In this document: piece by piece, positions 31,365 through 43,841 of the stretch | How positions within the stretch are numbered: the stretch's first letter is position 1 | Layout of the letters: each line of letters begins with the position of its first letter | Assembly: GCF_008795955.1 (NCBI RefSeq) | Contig: NZ_VMHN01000003.1 | Span: forward strand, 1 to 64,000 | DNA length: 64,000 nt | Direction of reading: 5' to 3' | Source of the DNA: Marinobacter denitrificans | GTDB taxonomy: Bacteria > Pseudomonadota > Gammaproteobacteria > Pseudomonadales > Oleiphilaceae | The notes under the pieces: generated by a model | Told to the model about the DNA's origin: nothing | The model's input: the letters and a program-made list of their open reading frames with translations, nothing else | Database searches by the model: none | Made by a program: the position numbers and the translations under genes

Positions 31365-32522
31365 ATGTTTGAACTCGTCGATAATGTCCAGCAAAACGCT
31401 GTCATTAAAGTAGTGGGTGTTGGCGGTGGTGGCGGCAATGCCGTGCGCCACATGCTCAACAGTGATATTGAAGGTGTGGAGTTCATCTGCGCCAATACCG
31501 ATGCCCAGGCCCTGACGGACCTGGATGCACGTCAGGTCATCCAGCTTGGTGGCAACATCACCAAGGGCCTGGGTGCAGGAGCAAATCCGGAAGTGGGGCG
31601 CCAATCGGCTCTGGAAGACCGTGACCGCATTGCCGAGGCACTGAAAGGCGCCGACATGGTGTTCATTACCGCCGGTATGGGCGGCGGAACCGGCACCGGT
31701 GCTGCCCCCGTGGTGGCGGAAGTGGCCCGCGAACTGGGCATCCTGACCGTGGCCGTGGTGACCAAGCCGTTCATGTTCGAGGGCGGCAAGCGCATGAGCG
31801 TTGCTGATGCCGGCCTGAAGGAACTGGAAGAAACTGTTGATTCCCTGATCACCATCCCCAACGAAAAATTGCTGGCGGTGATGGGTAAGAAAACCAGCCT
31901 GCTGGACGCTTTTGCGTCAGCCAACGACGTGCTGCTGGGAGCAGTTCAGGGTATTGCAGACCTGATTACCCGTAACGGAATGATCAACGTCGACTTTGCC
32001 GACGTAAAGACTGTCATGTCGGAAATGGGCAATGCAATGATGGGTACCGCGCGTGCCACCGGCGAGAACCGGGCCCGCGAAGCCGCCGAAGCCGCAGTAC
32101 GCAGCCCGTTGCTGGAAGATATCAATCTCCAGGGCGCGAAGGGTATTCTGGTCAACATCACCGCCGGTATGGACCTCAACCTGGGCGAGTTTTCCGAGGT
32201 TGGCGATATTGTTCGTGAATTCGCATCCGATTCTGCCACTGTTGTGGTGGGTACAGTGATCGATCCGGATATGACCGACGAACTCAAGGTAACGGTGGTG
32301 GCAACCGGCCTGGGTGGTGATCGTGAAAAGCCCACCAAGGTAGTGGATAACACCCGCAGCCTTGATGGCACAACCGATTACAATCAGCTTGATCGTCCGG
32401 CCGTGTTGCGTCGCAGGGCAGTGGCCCATGGCAACGTGGCGATTGATCACAGCAAAGACCGCGAAGAGCAGGGGGTCGACTATCTCGATATTCCCGCATT
32501 CCTTCGCCGTCAGGCTGACTGA
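31365..32522 (+). CDS. ftsZ: Cell division GTPase FtsZ
   Basis: 385-residue tubulin homologue forming the Z ring. It has the GTP loop G-G-G-T-G-T-G-A-A-P (about 107-116), an N-terminal G-V-G-G-G-G-G-N-A-V nucleotide contact, the N-x-D-F-A-D T7 loop, a variable linker (about 320-370), and the C-terminal D-I-P-A-F-L-R-R-Q peptide that binds FtsA and ZipA. A strong AAGGAG precedes the ATG. The 99-nt gap after ftsA is the longest since ftsI and may hold extra regulation. Confidence 0.98.
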   Translation: MFELVDNVQQNAVIKVVGVGGGGGNAVRHMLNSDIEGVEFICANTDAQALTDLDARQVIQLGGNITKGLGAGANPEVGRQSALEDRDRIAEALKGADMVFITAGMGGGTGTGAAPVVAEVARELGILTVAVVTKPFMFEGGKRMSVADAGLKELEETVDSLITIPNEKLLAVMGKKTSLLDAFASANDVLLGAVQGIADLITRNGMINVDFADVKTVMSEMGNAMMGTARATGENRAREAAEAAVRSPLLEDINLQGAKGILVNITAGMDLNLGEFSEVGDIVREFASDSATVVVGTVIDPDMTDELKVTVVATGLGGDREKPTKVVDNTRSLDGTTDYNQLDRPAVLRRRAVAHGNVAIDHSKDREEQGVDYLDIPAFLRRQAD

Positions 32523-32653
32523 TAATCTGTTGCAAAAGCGTTCAGAAGTGGAACCATTTTCGCTGAATGACGTGTGCTGTCTATCAGTCTGGCCGCGGGC
32601 CAGGAAGCCAGTCGAGTAGTTACAAAGAGCTACAATAGGTACGATTGGTTAAA

Positions 32654-32681
32654 TGGTATTCAGTTTTACTTTCTGGTATTC
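32654..32681 (+). repeat. TGGTATTC direct repeat upstream of lpxC
   Basis: TGGTATTC at 32654-32661 and 32674-32681, start to start 20 nt, so both copies face the same side of the helix. They lie in the 215-nt ftsZ-lpxC gap, about 60-80 nt before lpxC. I could not fix a promoter here. A small GGGCA/TGCCC hairpin (32685-32700) follows, without a T-run. Confidence 0.45.
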
Positions 32682-32737
32682 TCCGGGCAGATTTTTGCCC
32701 TGACAATATCGCATTTATGTGACGGAAATATGTACCG

Positions 32738-33652
32738 ATGATCAGACAACGGACACTCAAAAACACCATCCGCGCCACCGGCGTCGGACTTCACTCAGGT
32801 GAAAAGGTTTACCTGACCCTGAAGCCGGCCCCAGCGGACTCGGGCATCGTATTCCGCCGTACCGATCTTGACCCTGTGGTCGAAATTCGGGCCTGTGCGG
32901 AAAACGTGGGTGAGACCATGCTTTCCACGACACTGCTGAAAGACGGTGTCCGGGTTGCAACAGTAGAGCATTTGTTGTCAGCCATGGCTGGTCTCGGGAT
33001 TGATAACTGCTTCGTCGAACTCAGCGCGGCAGAAGTGCCCATTATGGACGGCTCGGCCGGACCTTTTGTGTTTCTTCTGCAGTCTGCCGGCATTGCCGAG
33101 CAGGACGCAGCCAAGCGATTTATCCGCATCAAGCGTGAAGTAACGGTTGAAGAAGGTGACAAAAAAGCGACCCTGCTGCCATTTGAAGGCTTCAAGGTCA
33201 GCTTTGGCATCGACTTTGATCACCCCGTATTCAAGGGGCGCGCCCAGACCGCGACCGTTGACTTTTCCAGCACGTCGTTCGTGAAGGAAGTCAGTCGCGC
33301 ACGGACTTTCGGGTTCATGCGTGACATCGAGAAGCTGCGGGCGATGAACCTGGCACTTGGCGGAAGTGTGGATAACGCGATCGTCGTTGATGATTACAAG
33401 ATCCTCAACGAAGACGGGCTGCGTTACGACGATGAATTCGTCAAGCACAAGCTGCTGGATGCCATTGGTGACCTCTACCAGTTGGGCAATAGCCTGATTG
33501 GCGAGTTCCGTGGTATCAAATCCGGCCACGATCTGAATAACAAGCTGTTGCGCAAGCTCAGGGCAGAAGAGGACGCGTGGGAAGTGGTGACCTTTGACGA
33601 TGAGGCCGCTGCCCCCATTTCCTATATGAAACCTGTGCTGGCGGCGGGCTAA
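32738..33652 (+). CDS. lpxC: UDP-3-O-acyl-GlcNAc deacetylase
   Basis: 304-residue zinc deacetylase, the committed step of lipid A synthesis. Two beta-alpha-beta domains are present; zinc ligands are expected in V-E-H-L-L-S-A (His near 78) and in H-K-L-L-D-A-I-G-D (His/Asp near 235-245). [10 protein letters not shown] is also typical. Length matches E. coli LpxC (305). It is the usual last gene of the dcw region and converges with the DUF721 gene 11 nt away. Confidence 0.97.
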   Translation: MIRQRTLKNTIRATGVGLHSGEKVYLTLKPAPADSGIVFRRTDLDPVVEIRACAENVGETMLSTTLLKDGVRVATVEHLLSAMAGLGIDNCFVELSAAEVPIMDGSAGPFVFLLQSAGIAEQDAAKRFIRIKREVTVEEGDKKATLLPFEGFKVSFGIDFDHPVFKGRAQTATVDFSSTSFVKEVSRARTFGFMRDIEKLRAMNLALGGSVDNAIVVDDYKILNEDGLRYDDEFVKHKLLDAIGDLYQLGNSLIGEFRGIKSGHDLNNKLLRKLRAEEDAWEVVTFDDEAAAPISYMKPVLAAG

Positions 33653-33663
33653 GGCAGGACGCC

Positions 33664-34110
33664 TTAATCCCGGACGTGGCTTGCGAGTTTTTCGAGAACC
33701 TCGCGTAATTGTTTGTCCTTCGTGTGCCCGGCTTCCTCTTTGAGGAGCCGGGCATTTTCGCTACTCAGGGGTGTCATTTTCACTTTTGGCCGCTCACTGA
33801 ATCGTGGCGGCGCTACTTTCACCTTCAGTTTCCAGACAAAGCGGAAAAGCTCCTGCTTGCGCAACTCTTCCATTATTTCGTGCTGGCGAAAACGGATCTG
33901 GCTGGCGGTGGTGGCTGCCGCCGCCGACAACACCAGTTCACCCTCCTTGCAGCTGACAAACCGGGTACCTTTGGCAAGACTCTCCGGCAGTGCAGCGACA
34001 ACCAACTGTTCAGCCCTGGCGTGATGCTGAGCCTTGGCCATCAGCTCCCGCAGGGTTGAAGCCCTGGAGAAACTGTCCGGAGTCAATTCGAGGTCGGTTT
34101 TCTTTTTCAT
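33664..34110 (-). CDS. DUF721 (DciA-like) protein
   Basis: 148-residue protein with the DUF721 pattern: L-x-x-L...A, L-V-V-A-A-L-P-E-S-L-A, then L-V-L-S-A-A-A-A-T-T-A-S-Q-I-R-F, a match to the domain core. Some DUF721 proteins (DciA) load the replicative helicase DnaB in bacteria lacking DnaC. The site between lpxC and the M23 peptidase/secA matches Pseudomonas. The C-terminus (about 110-148) is charged and probably helical. Whether it has DciA activity is inferred, not shown. Confidence 0.8.
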   Translation of the reverse strand: MKKKTDLELTPDSFSRASTLRELMAKAQHHARAEQLVVAALPESLAKGTRFVSCKEGELVLSAAAATTASQIRFRQHEIMEELRKQELFRFVWKLKVKVAPPRFSERPKVKMTPLSSENARLLKEEAGHTKDKQLREVLEKLASHVRD

Positions 34111-34137
34111 GGCAATCAGTAGTTCTCGACGACAACG

Positions 34138-34152
34138 GTAACGATTGGTTAC
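34138..34152. promoter_or_regulatory. Small palindrome upstream of the DUF721 gene
   Basis: GTAAC-GATTG-GTTAC, a 5-5-5 inverted repeat 28 nt ahead of the DUF721 start, in the 293-nt divergent gap with the M23 gene. An 11-mer inside it (ACGATTGGTTA) also occurs at 32641-32651 ahead of lpxC. Possibly an operator. The rest of the gap (34153-34403) shows no supported gene. Confidence 0.3.
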
Positions 34153-34403
34153 ACTTCGGCACGGTTAATAGGCAGAGCCTGTATTACACTCGTTTTACAT
34201 TGCTTGGCGCGTGTATGTCCACGGGTGACTGCCATTTTAATAATTGTAGTCGTTGCAGTGGATGGCAAGGGCGTTGTCAAGCGTGGTCTATGCTGCCCAG
34301 GATTGAGTATCCGGAGAGGAACTCCGCAATCTGGCAAAGGATGCCACGGCAGGCCCAGTCAGAACACTCAGGATGCAACACTACAGGATCGGGTTGCGTC
34401 CCC

Positions 34404-35357
34404 ATGAAACCAGAAAACGATATGAACATTATCCTCGTTGGCAAACGCCATGGGAAGTCCCGTGCGGTTTCTGTAAACGCTCCGGTTGCAGTCGGTCTGG
34501 TCTTTACCGTAACTCTGCTGCTCGCACTGGCAGGCTGGTCTGGTTATCAGGTCGCCCTGCAACAGGTCGAGGCGGTTAAACCTGCAGAGTCGGAACTGGT
34601 GGCCGAGTGGCGGTCTAAACTGAGTGAGCAGAAAGTCGAGCTCGCGCAAATCGAGCAGAATGTCCAGCAGCAGGTGGATGCACTGACACTTCGGCTGGGT
34701 GAGATGCAGGGGCGTCTGCTTCGCCTGGATGCGCTCGGTCAGCGTTTTGTGGAATCCGGCCTTGTGGCCAGCGACGAATTCGATTTTGATCAGCCGGCTG
34801 CGGTAGGTGGTCCCGAAGACAGTCTGGACGGAGATTCCTATACCGCTCCCGAGCTCACCGGCATGATTGATCAGTTGGCAAAGCGTATTGAAGATCGCGA
34901 ACAGCAACTGCGTATGCTGGACATGGTCACTTCCCGCCAGAAGCTTGAAAAAGAACTTTATGTGCAAGGCCGCCCGATCACCTGGGGCTGGTTGTCGTCC
35001 AAGTATGGCTATCGTTCAGACCCCTTCACCGGAAAACGTACGTGGCACGCCGGTGTTGATCTGGCGGGCAAGGAAGGCAGTGATATCATCTCCGTTGCCG
35101 GAGGTGTGGTCACCTATGCTGATGAGCGCTACGGTTATGGCAATCTTGTGGAAGTGGATCACGGGGATGGTCTGCTGACCCGTTACGCCCATGCCAAGAC
35201 GATCAAGGTCAAGGTCGGGGACGTGGTGCAGAAAGGCCAGGTGTTGGCACTGATGGGCAGCACCGGCCGTTCTACAGGCCCCCATGTGCATTTTGAAGTA
35301 ATTCGTAACGGCAAGTCCGAGAACCCGGAAACCTATATCAAAAGGGCCAGCCGCTAA
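34404..35357 (+). CDS. M23-family peptidoglycan endopeptidase
   Basis: 317-residue inner-membrane or exported protein: a short basic N-terminus, one membrane helix (about 28-48), a coiled coil (about 70-125 and 150-185), and a C-terminal LytM/M23 domain. The zinc site is visible as H-A-G-V-D-L and H-V-H-F-E-V near the C-terminus, with R-Y-A-H between, so it looks catalytically intact. Relatives cleave murein cross-links. Starts at 34404 and 34422 are both possible; the frame stays open upstream but that part lies opposite the DUF721 gene and reads as non-coding. It lies upstream of secA, as in Pseudomonas. Confidence 0.85.
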   Translation: MKPENDMNIILVGKRHGKSRAVSVNAPVAVGLVFTVTLLLALAGWSGYQVALQQVEAVKPAESELVAEWRSKLSEQKVELAQIEQNVQQQVDALTLRLGEMQGRLLRLDALGQRFVESGLVASDEFDFDQPAAVGGPEDSLDGDSYTAPELTGMIDQLAKRIEDREQQLRMLDMVTSRQKLEKELYVQGRPITWGWLSSKYGYRSDPFTGKRTWHAGVDLAGKEGSDIISVAGGVVTYADERYGYGNLVEVDHGDGLLTRYAHAKTIKVKVGDVVQKGQVLALMGSTGRSTGPHVHFEVIRNGKSENPETYIKRASR

Positions 35358-35363
35358 GCGGTC

Positions 35364-35390
35364 TGTCTGGCCTCCCAAGCGGAGCCAGAC
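35364..35390 (+). terminator. Hairpin between the M23 gene and secA
   Basis: Stem GTCTGGC/GCCAGAC with a 13-nt loop, 7 nt after the M23 stop. Only a pyrimidine stretch follows, not a real T-run, so termination is doubtful. Confidence 0.3.
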
Positions 35391-35467
35391 TCCTTCCTGT
35401 TGCCCCGGCCTGGCACTCTTTATTCAATCTTTTCAGCGTTGTGACAGGCTTCTGTGAGGCCTGACTT

Positions 35468-35495
35468 TTGTACTGCTGCGAAATAAGGTTAGAAT
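35468..35495 (+). promoter_or_regulatory. Candidate promoter of secA
   Basis: TTGTAC (35468-35473), a 16-nt spacer and TAGAAT (35490-35495), 38 nt before the secA start. No SecM-like arrest peptide lies between; the preceding gene is the M23 peptidase. Confidence 0.55.
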
Positions 35496-35532
35496 GCCGG
35501 CTTCCTCCGTTTAATCAAAGAAGCAGTGGTCT

Positions 35533-38280
<2,748 letters not shown>

Positions 38281-38307
38281 AGCCCGGTACTGACCAGTAG
38301 AATAACG

Positions 38308-38342
38308 ACCCGCACCCTGACCCAGTCAGGCTGCGGGTTTTT
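38308..38342 (+). terminator. Intrinsic terminator after secA
   Basis: Outer stem ACCCGCA/TGCGGGT with inner CCTGA/TCAGG, followed by TTTTT. It lies between secA and argJ, 27 nt after the secA stop. Confidence 0.8.
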
Positions 38343-38375
38343 CGTTTGGTAGCTGTTGATGGAAGGAGAACGAAG

Positions 38376-39593
38376 ATGGCAGTTGGTCCAGGCACCTTGC
38401 CGACATTTTTTCCGGTTGCCGGCGTCCGGCTGGGCATCGGTAGCGCCGGCATCAAAAAGCCGGGCAAAAAGGATCTGGTGGTTATTGAGCTGGCTCCGGG
38501 CAGCCGTGTGGCGGGTATCTTTACCCGTAACCAGTTCTGCGCAGCGCCGGTCCATATTACCCGTCGCCACCTCACCAGTGACGCCCCCCGTTACCTGTTG
38601 ATCAACACCGGCAATGCCAATGCCGGTACCGGGGAGCAGGGCATGAAGGACGCACAGGCCTGTTGCCAGGCGCTGGCAGAGCGGGCCGGCGTGGCGCCCG
38701 GGGCAGTATTGCCGTTCTCAACAGGCGTTATTGGTGAGCCACTGCCGGTGGATAAAATCATTGCTGCCCTGCCGCAGGCGTTGAAGGACGTTTCCGAATC
38801 ACACTGGGCGGAAGCCGCCTCCGGGATCATGACCACAGACACCCGGCCCAAGGGCGCCACCCGCCAGATTGAGCTGGATGGCCACAAGGTGTCCATTTCC
38901 GGTATCAGCAAGGGGGCAGGGATGATCCGGCCCAACATGGCGACCATGCTCGGGTTTATTGCAACAGATGCAAAGATTGCCCCGGACGTATTGTCATCCT
39001 TGGCCTCGGAGCTGGGGGAGAACTCCTTCAACCGCATAACCATTGACGGCGACACCTCCACCAACGATGCCTGCATGCTGATCGCCAGTGGCCAGTACGG
39101 CGGGCCGGAGATCACCGCTGGCAGTCCCGGCCTTCCGGAACTCACGGCGGCGCTGAAAGAAGTTTTCCTTGAGCTGGCCCACGCCATTGTCCGGGACGGA
39201 GAGGGGGCCACCAAGTTTGTAACCATTGAGGTGAGCCGGGCAGGTTCCGTCCAGGAGGCCCTGGACGTCGCCTACACCGTCGCTCACTCACCCCTGGTCA
39301 AGACTGCCCTGTTCGCTTCCGACCCCAACTGGGGGCGAATCCTGGCGGCTGTAGGCCGTGCTGGCGTGGAGGAGTTGGACCTCAGCGCGCTGGAAATATG
39401 GTTGGGGGAGGTCTGCCTGGTGCGCAACGGTGGTCGTGCAGAAGACTACAGCGAATCCAGGGGGAAGGCAGTGATGGATGGCGAGGAAATTACCATTCAT
39501 ATCGACCTCAAACGTGGTGATGTCATGGAGCGGGTCTGGACCTGCGACTTTTCCCACGACTATGTCACCATCAATGCTGAGTACCGTACCTGA
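38376..39593 (+). CDS. argJ: Bifunctional ornithine acetyltransferase / N-acetylglutamate synthase
   Basis: 405-residue enzyme recycling acetyl groups in arginine synthesis. It is self-cleaved before the threonine of A-T-M-L; that Thr is residue 190 here and becomes the nucleophile of the beta chain. Conserved G-I-S-K-G-A-G-M-I-R-P-N-M-A-T-M-L-G-F is intact. ATG 38376 has AAGGAG upstream; the upstream in-frame start would overlap the terminator. Whether it also makes acetylglutamate from acetyl-CoA cannot be told by eye. Confidence 0.95.
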   Translation: MAVGPGTLPTFFPVAGVRLGIGSAGIKKPGKKDLVVIELAPGSRVAGIFTRNQFCAAPVHITRRHLTSDAPRYLLINTGNANAGTGEQGMKDAQACCQALAERAGVAPGAVLPFSTGVIGEPLPVDKIIAALPQALKDVSESHWAEAASGIMTTDTRPKGATRQIELDGHKVSISGISKGAGMIRPNMATMLGFIATDAKIAPDVLSSLASELGENSFNRITIDGDTSTNDACMLIASGQYGGPEITAGSPGLPELTAALKEVFLELAHAIVRDGEGATKFVTIEVSRAGSVQEALDVAYTVAHSPLVKTALFASDPNWGRILAAVGRAGVEELDLSALEIWLGEVCLVRNGGRAEDYSESRGKAVMDGEEITIHIDLKRGDVMERVWTCDFSHDYVTINAEYRT

Positions 39594-39595
39594 CC

Positions 39596-40555
39596 ATGAC
39601 GGCTGTGCGGGAAATACACGTTGCGGTGGGAGCCATATTCCGTAACGGCAAAGTGCTGATCGCTCGGCGTCCGGATCATGTTCACCAGGGCGGGTTGCTG
39701 GAATTTCCCGGCGGAAAGGTGGAGGCCGGTGAAAGTGTTCAGCAGGCGCTGGTGAGGGAAATCCGGGAAGAGACAGGGTTGCGAATTGCCCCGGGCTCCC
39801 TGGAGCCCCTTATTGAAGTTCGCCACGACTACGGTGACAAGCAGGTGTTTCTTGACGTCTGGTTGACATCATCCGCTGAGGGCAATGCAGAAGGTTGTGA
39901 AGGTCAGGAGATTCGCTGGCTCGATGTCCGTGAGTTGGCTGATGCTGACTTCCCGGCCGCGAACCGGCCGATTATCCGCGCGCTACAGCTGCCCCGACAC
40001 TATGCCATCACTGGCGCTGCGGATAACGAGGATACCTTTCTCAAAAGGTTGCAGGAAAGCGGAGGAAAGAGTGGTACAGAGCTTTGTCTGCTCCGGGCGC
40101 CAGAGTTGAGCGAGGACGCATACGCCCTGCTCGCCGATAGGGCTCTGGAGCTCTGCCAGGCCGGCGGTTTCATGCTGATGTTGCACGGTTCTCCGTCCCT
40201 GGTCGAACAGTTTCCGCGGGCTGGCGGAGTTCATCTTCCCTGGCGTGTGGCTCGACAGCTTTCCGCCCGTCCTGTTCCGGAGAGTTACCTGCTGGCGGTC
40301 TCCTGTCACGATGAAAAAGAAATCGCCCATGCCATCCGGTTAGGGGCAGACTTCGTTACTCTTGGTCCGGTGAAACCCACGCCCTCCCATCCGGGAGTGC
40401 CCGGTATTGGCTGGCGCCGTTTCCGCGAACTGGTCGCTGCCGCAACGGTTCCCGTTTACGCCCTGGGCGGGCTCTCTCTGGCCGATATGGCTGAGGCTCG
40501 CGGTGCTGGTGCGCAGGGTGTTGCCGGCATCAGCTTCTGGTGGTCAGGCGTCTGA
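39596..40555 (+). CDS. mutT: Nudix hydrolase fused to a ThiE-like domain (MutT family)
   Basis: 319-residue two-domain protein. The N-terminal Nudix domain has a complete box G-x5-E-x7-R-E-x2-E-E-x-G (residues 40-61), as in MutT, which hydrolyses 8-oxo-dGTP. The C-terminal half (about 135-319) looks like thiamine phosphate synthase: H-G-S-P, G-V-H-L-P, A-V-S-C-H-D, L-G-P-V-K-P-T-P-S-H, Y-A-L-G-G. This fusion is known in Pseudomonas and relatives after argJ. It begins 3 nt after argJ, so the two are co-transcribed. The role of the second domain is not established. Confidence 0.88.
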   Translation: MTAVREIHVAVGAIFRNGKVLIARRPDHVHQGGLLEFPGGKVEAGESVQQALVREIREETGLRIAPGSLEPLIEVRHDYGDKQVFLDVWLTSSAEGNAEGCEGQEIRWLDVRELADADFPAANRPIIRALQLPRHYAITGAADNEDTFLKRLQESGGKSGTELCLLRAPELSEDAYALLADRALELCQAGGFMLMLHGSPSLVEQFPRAGGVHLPWRVARQLSARPVPESYLLAVSCHDEKEIAHAIRLGADFVTLGPVKPTPSHPGVPGIGWRRFRELVAAATVPVYALGGLSLADMAEARGAGAQGVAGISFWWSGV

Positions 40556-40634
40556 TATTGATCAGGCTGCAGAGCCTGTTGCCTCTGGTATGATAGTCAC
40601 GATAACACCCACCCGATGATTCCCTGGAGAGATT

Positions 40635-41123
40635 GTGAGCAAACTGACGCATCTTGATGAAAAAGGCGCCGCACGGATGGTAGATGTGACGTCCAAGGCG
40701 GTGACCGAACGAGAGGCCAGGGCCGAAGCCCTGATCAGGATGGCGCCTGAAACCCTTGCAATGATCGTAGAAGGGCAGCACCCCAAGGGTGACGTGTTGG
40801 CAGTGGCCCGGGTAGCCGGCATTATGGCGGCCAAGAAAACCCACGACCTGATCCCTTTGTGCCACGCGCTGAACCTGACCTCGGTGAAAGTTGAGCTGAC
40901 GCCGGGTGAAGATGGTGCGTCGGTCCATATTGCCACCTTGTGTAAACTCTCGGGGCAAACCGGGGTTGAGATGGAGGCTCTCACAGCAGCCAGCGTTGCC
41001 GCACTGACTCTCTACGATATGTGTAAAGCGGTTGACCGCGGTATGGTGGTGGATAACATCCGCCTGTTGGAGAAGAAAGGCGGCCGCAGTGGCCATTGGT
41101 CCGCTTCAGGCTCCGGTACGTAA
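40635..41123 (+). CDS. moaC: Cyclic pyranopterin monophosphate synthase
   Basis: 162-residue molybdenum cofactor enzyme converting 3',8-cyclo-GTP to cPMP. It has A-R-M-V-D-V-T near the N-terminus, [12 protein letters not shown] and the [12 protein letters not shown] active-site helix. The GTG start follows GGAGAG. No moaA or other moa gene is in the window. Confidence 0.95.
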   Translation: MSKLTHLDEKGAARMVDVTSKAVTEREARAEALIRMAPETLAMIVEGQHPKGDVLAVARVAGIMAAKKTHDLIPLCHALNLTSVKVELTPGEDGASVHIATLCKLSGQTGVEMEALTAASVAALTLYDMCKAVDRGMVVDNIRLLEKKGGRSGHWSASGSGT

Positions 41124-41233
41124 GTGCTGTATACACCAGCGATTCCGGAGGAATGACCGTGCAGAGACTACGCCAGGAAGGTGGCCACGTGATAGAATGC
41201 GCGGCCCGATTGACTGAACCACGAGGAAGCACT

Positions 41234-41848
41234 GTGGCCGTTCGTTACATCCAGACATGCCGGTTGCCTACCCCTTTCGGCGTTTTCGACATGCACGGTT
41301 TCGAGGAACCGGACACCGGGAAGGAACATGTGGCGCTTACGCTGGGTGATCTTGACAGCCCCGAGCCGATGCTGGCGCGCACTCACTCCGAATGCCTGAC
41401 TGGTGACGCGCTCTACAGCATGCGTTGTGATTGTGGTTACCAGCTTGAAGAAGCGCTGCGCAGCATTGCCCGTGAAGGTCGTGGCATCCTGATGTACTTA
41501 CGTCAGGAGGGCCGGGGTATCGGCCTGTTGAACAAGATCCGTGCCTATAATCTGCAGGATCAGGGCGCGGACACGGTGGAAGCCAACGAACAGCTTGGGT
41601 TTGCCGCTGACTTGCGGGATTACAGCATGTGCCGGGATATGCTTGAGCATCTGGGCATCAGCAGCCTCAGGCTGATGACCAACAATCCCCGCAAGGTAGA
41701 CGCGCTGACGGACCTGGGTATCGAAATCGCGGAACGGGTGCCGCTGCATGTGGGGCGCAACCCCCACAACGAGCATTACCTGAATACCAAGCAGAGTAAA
41801 CTCGGACACTGGTTCGAGACCCATCAGGATGACGATCCGACCGTCTGA
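41234..41848 (+). CDS. ribA: GTP cyclohydrolase II
   Basis: 204-residue stand-alone RibA, the first step of riboflavin synthesis. The zinc-binding [15 protein letters not shown] cluster and R-Q-E-G-R-G-I-G-L are intact, and it ends with the T-N-N-P-R-K segment. GTG 41234 is selected for its AGGAAG site and the conserved [14 protein letters not shown] start; the longer frame would overlap moaC. It converges with dxs 18 nt away. Confidence 0.95.
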   Translation: MAVRYIQTCRLPTPFGVFDMHGFEEPDTGKEHVALTLGDLDSPEPMLARTHSECLTGDALYSMRCDCGYQLEEALRSIAREGRGILMYLRQEGRGIGLLNKIRAYNLQDQGADTVEANEQLGFAADLRDYSMCRDMLEHLGISSLRLMTNNPRKVDALTDLGIEIAERVPLHVGRNPHNEHYLNTKQSKLGHWFETHQDDDPTV

Positions 41849-41866
41849 TTACCGCTAGCTGACTGC

Positions 41867-43801
41867 TTACTTCACTGCCTTGAGCGACTGACTGTATCTC
41901 ATTCGCTCCCGGCGGCCTTCGATAGCTTTCTTGATCCCTTCGGCGTCCAGGCCACAGGAAGACAGCAGTTCACCATGTTTGCCGTGGTCGATGAAGGTAT
42001 CCGGTAGCCCGATCTGCAGTACCGGCTGGCTGACATCGTGGCTGTTCAGGAACTCTGTCACCGCGCTGCCGGCGCCACCAGCAATTGCATTTTCCTCGAC
42101 AGTGACCAACAGTTCGTGCCGTTCCGCCAGTGACAGAACCAATTCTTCATCCAGCGGTTTAACAAAACGCATGTCGGCCACCGTTGCGCCGAGTGCTTCG
42201 GCCGCTTCCAGTGCCGGCGTGAGCAGGGTGCCAAAGTTCAGGATGGCAATGTCTGTGCCTTCCTTTATCAGCCGCCCCTTGCCGATGGGCAAGGATGCGA
42301 GCTCCCGGATAATCTCGGTGCCAGGCCCGGTCCCCCGGGGATAGCGAACCGCTGCAGGCCCTTCGAACAGCATTCCCGTATGCAGTAGCTGTCGGGTTTC
42401 ATTTTCGTCAGACGGTGTCATCACAATCATGTTGGGGATGCAGCGCAGGTAGCTGATATCGAAAGCACCGGCATGGGTGGGGCCGTCCTCTCCCACCAGG
42501 CCTGCGCGATCAATGGCAAACAGTACATCCAGATTCTGTATGGCCACGTCGTGAATCAACTGGTCATAGGCGCGTTGCAGGAACGTGGAGTAGATGGCAA
42601 CCACTGGCTTGGCGCCGTCACAGGCGAGCCCGGCGGCCAGGGTAACTGAGTGCTGCTCGGCAATGGCGACGTCAAAATACCGGTCCGGGAAGCGTTGGGA
42701 AAATGCCAGCAGATCGGAGCCTTCACACATGGCGGGGGTGATGCCAACAATGCGTTCATCGGCTTCAGCGGCGTCACACAGCCACTGGCCAAAGATATTG
42801 GCATACTTCGGCCTGGATGGTTTGGGAGTCACCGGCTCCGGCTTGGTGGGTGGCACCGGCTCGATCTTGTTGATGGCATGGTAACCAATGGGGTCGGCTT
42901 CAGCCGGCGCAAAACCCTTGCCTTTGGTTGTTACTACGTGAAGGAACTGAGGCCCGTCCAGCTCGCGGATATTCTCCAGCGTTTCCACCAGCAGGGGCAG
43001 GTCGTGGCCGTCGATGGGGCCGATATAGTTGAAGCCGAGCTCCTCGAACAGGGTGCCTGGAGCAATCATGCCCTTGAAGTGTTCCTCGGTCTTGCGGGCG
43101 AGTGCCATCAGGTGGGGCGTGCCCTGTAGCACCCGCTTGCTGCTGTCGCGTACCTGGTTGTAGGTTCGGCTCGCCAGTAACTTGGCAAAGTAGTTCGACA
43201 GCCCTCCGACATTGCGGGAAATGGACATGTCGTTGTCGTTGAGGATCACCAGCATATCGGCGTGCAGGTGGCCGGCGTGATTGAGTGCCTCAAAGGCCAT
43301 TCCTGCAGTCATGGCGCCATCGCCGATCACGGCGATGCTCTTGCGGCCCGTCCCCTGCATGCGAGAGGCGATGGCCATGCCCAGGGCAGCACTGATAGAG
43401 GTGCTGGAATGTCCCACGCCAAAAGTGTCGTATTCGCTCTCGGCCCGTTTCGGGAAACCCGCCAGCCCATCCTTGCGGCGAATGCTGTTCATGCGCTCAC
43501 GCCGACCGGTGAGGATCTTGTGGGGGTAGGCCTGATGCCCTACATCCCATACCAGGCGGTCTTCGGGAGTGTTGAACACATAATGCAGGGCAACGGTCAG
43601 TTCAAGAACCCCGAGGCCGGCACCAAAGTGCCCTCCGGTTTGTCCTACGGACCACAGCAGGAACGCGCGCAGTTCCCTTGCCAGTTGAGTGAGCTGGTCG
43701 TCTGCCAGCTCACGCAGCTGTGCGGGAGCATCAATCCTGTCCAGAAGCGGCGTGTTGGGCCGTTTTGACGGGATTTCCTTGAAAGTATATGTATCCTGCA
43801 T
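41867..43801 (-). CDS. dxs: 1-deoxy-D-xylulose-5-phosphate synthase
   Basis: 644-residue thiamine-diphosphate enzyme, the first step of the MEP isoprenoid pathway. It has the ThDP-binding [10 protein letters not shown]...N-D-N-D-M-S-I motif (about 150-185), [11 protein letters not shown] and G-E-D-G-P-T-H-A-G in the transketolase half. It lies downstream of ispA on the same strand, joining the start of the pathway to prenyl chain elongation. Confidence 0.97.
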   Translation of the reverse strand: MQDTYTFKEIPSKRPNTPLLDRIDAPAQLRELADDQLTQLARELRAFLLWSVGQTGGHFGAGLGVLELTVALHYVFNTPEDRLVWDVGHQAYPHKILTGRRERMNSIRRKDGLAGFPKRAESEYDTFGVGHSSTSISAALGMAIASRMQGTGRKSIAVIGDGAMTAGMAFEALNHAGHLHADMLVILNDNDMSISRNVGGLSNYFAKLLASRTYNQVRDSSKRVLQGTPHLMALARKTEEHFKGMIAPGTLFEELGFNYIGPIDGHDLPLLVETLENIRELDGPQFLHVVTTKGKGFAPAEADPIGYHAINKIEPVPPTKPEPVTPKPSRPKYANIFGQWLCDAAEADERIVGITPAMCEGSDLLAFSQRFPDRYFDVAIAEQHSVTLAAGLACDGAKPVVAIYSTFLQRAYDQLIHDVAIQNLDVLFAIDRAGLVGEDGPTHAGAFDISYLRCIPNMIVMTPSDENETRQLLHTGMLFEGPAAVRYPRGTGPGTEIIRELASLPIGKGRLIKEGTDIAILNFGTLLTPALEAAEALGATVADMRFVKPLDEELVLSLAERHELLVTVEENAIAGGAGSAVTEFLNSHDVSQPVLQIGLPDTFIDHGKHGELLSSCGLDAEGIKKAIEGRRERMRYSQSLKAVK

Positions 43802-43841
43802 CTGCTCGGGTCTTTTCCGGGTGGTTCAAATTATGGGTTCT

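Noticed and set aside
33990..34403. N-terminal extension of the M23 peptidase by 138 residues
   Set aside because: It overlaps the start of the divergent DUF721 gene, has no signal or domain features, and the membrane helix near the ATG at 34404 fits a true N-terminus.
35364..35532. secM-like arrest peptide upstream of secA
   Set aside because: No short reading frame with an arrest-like C-terminus lies between the M23 gene and secA.
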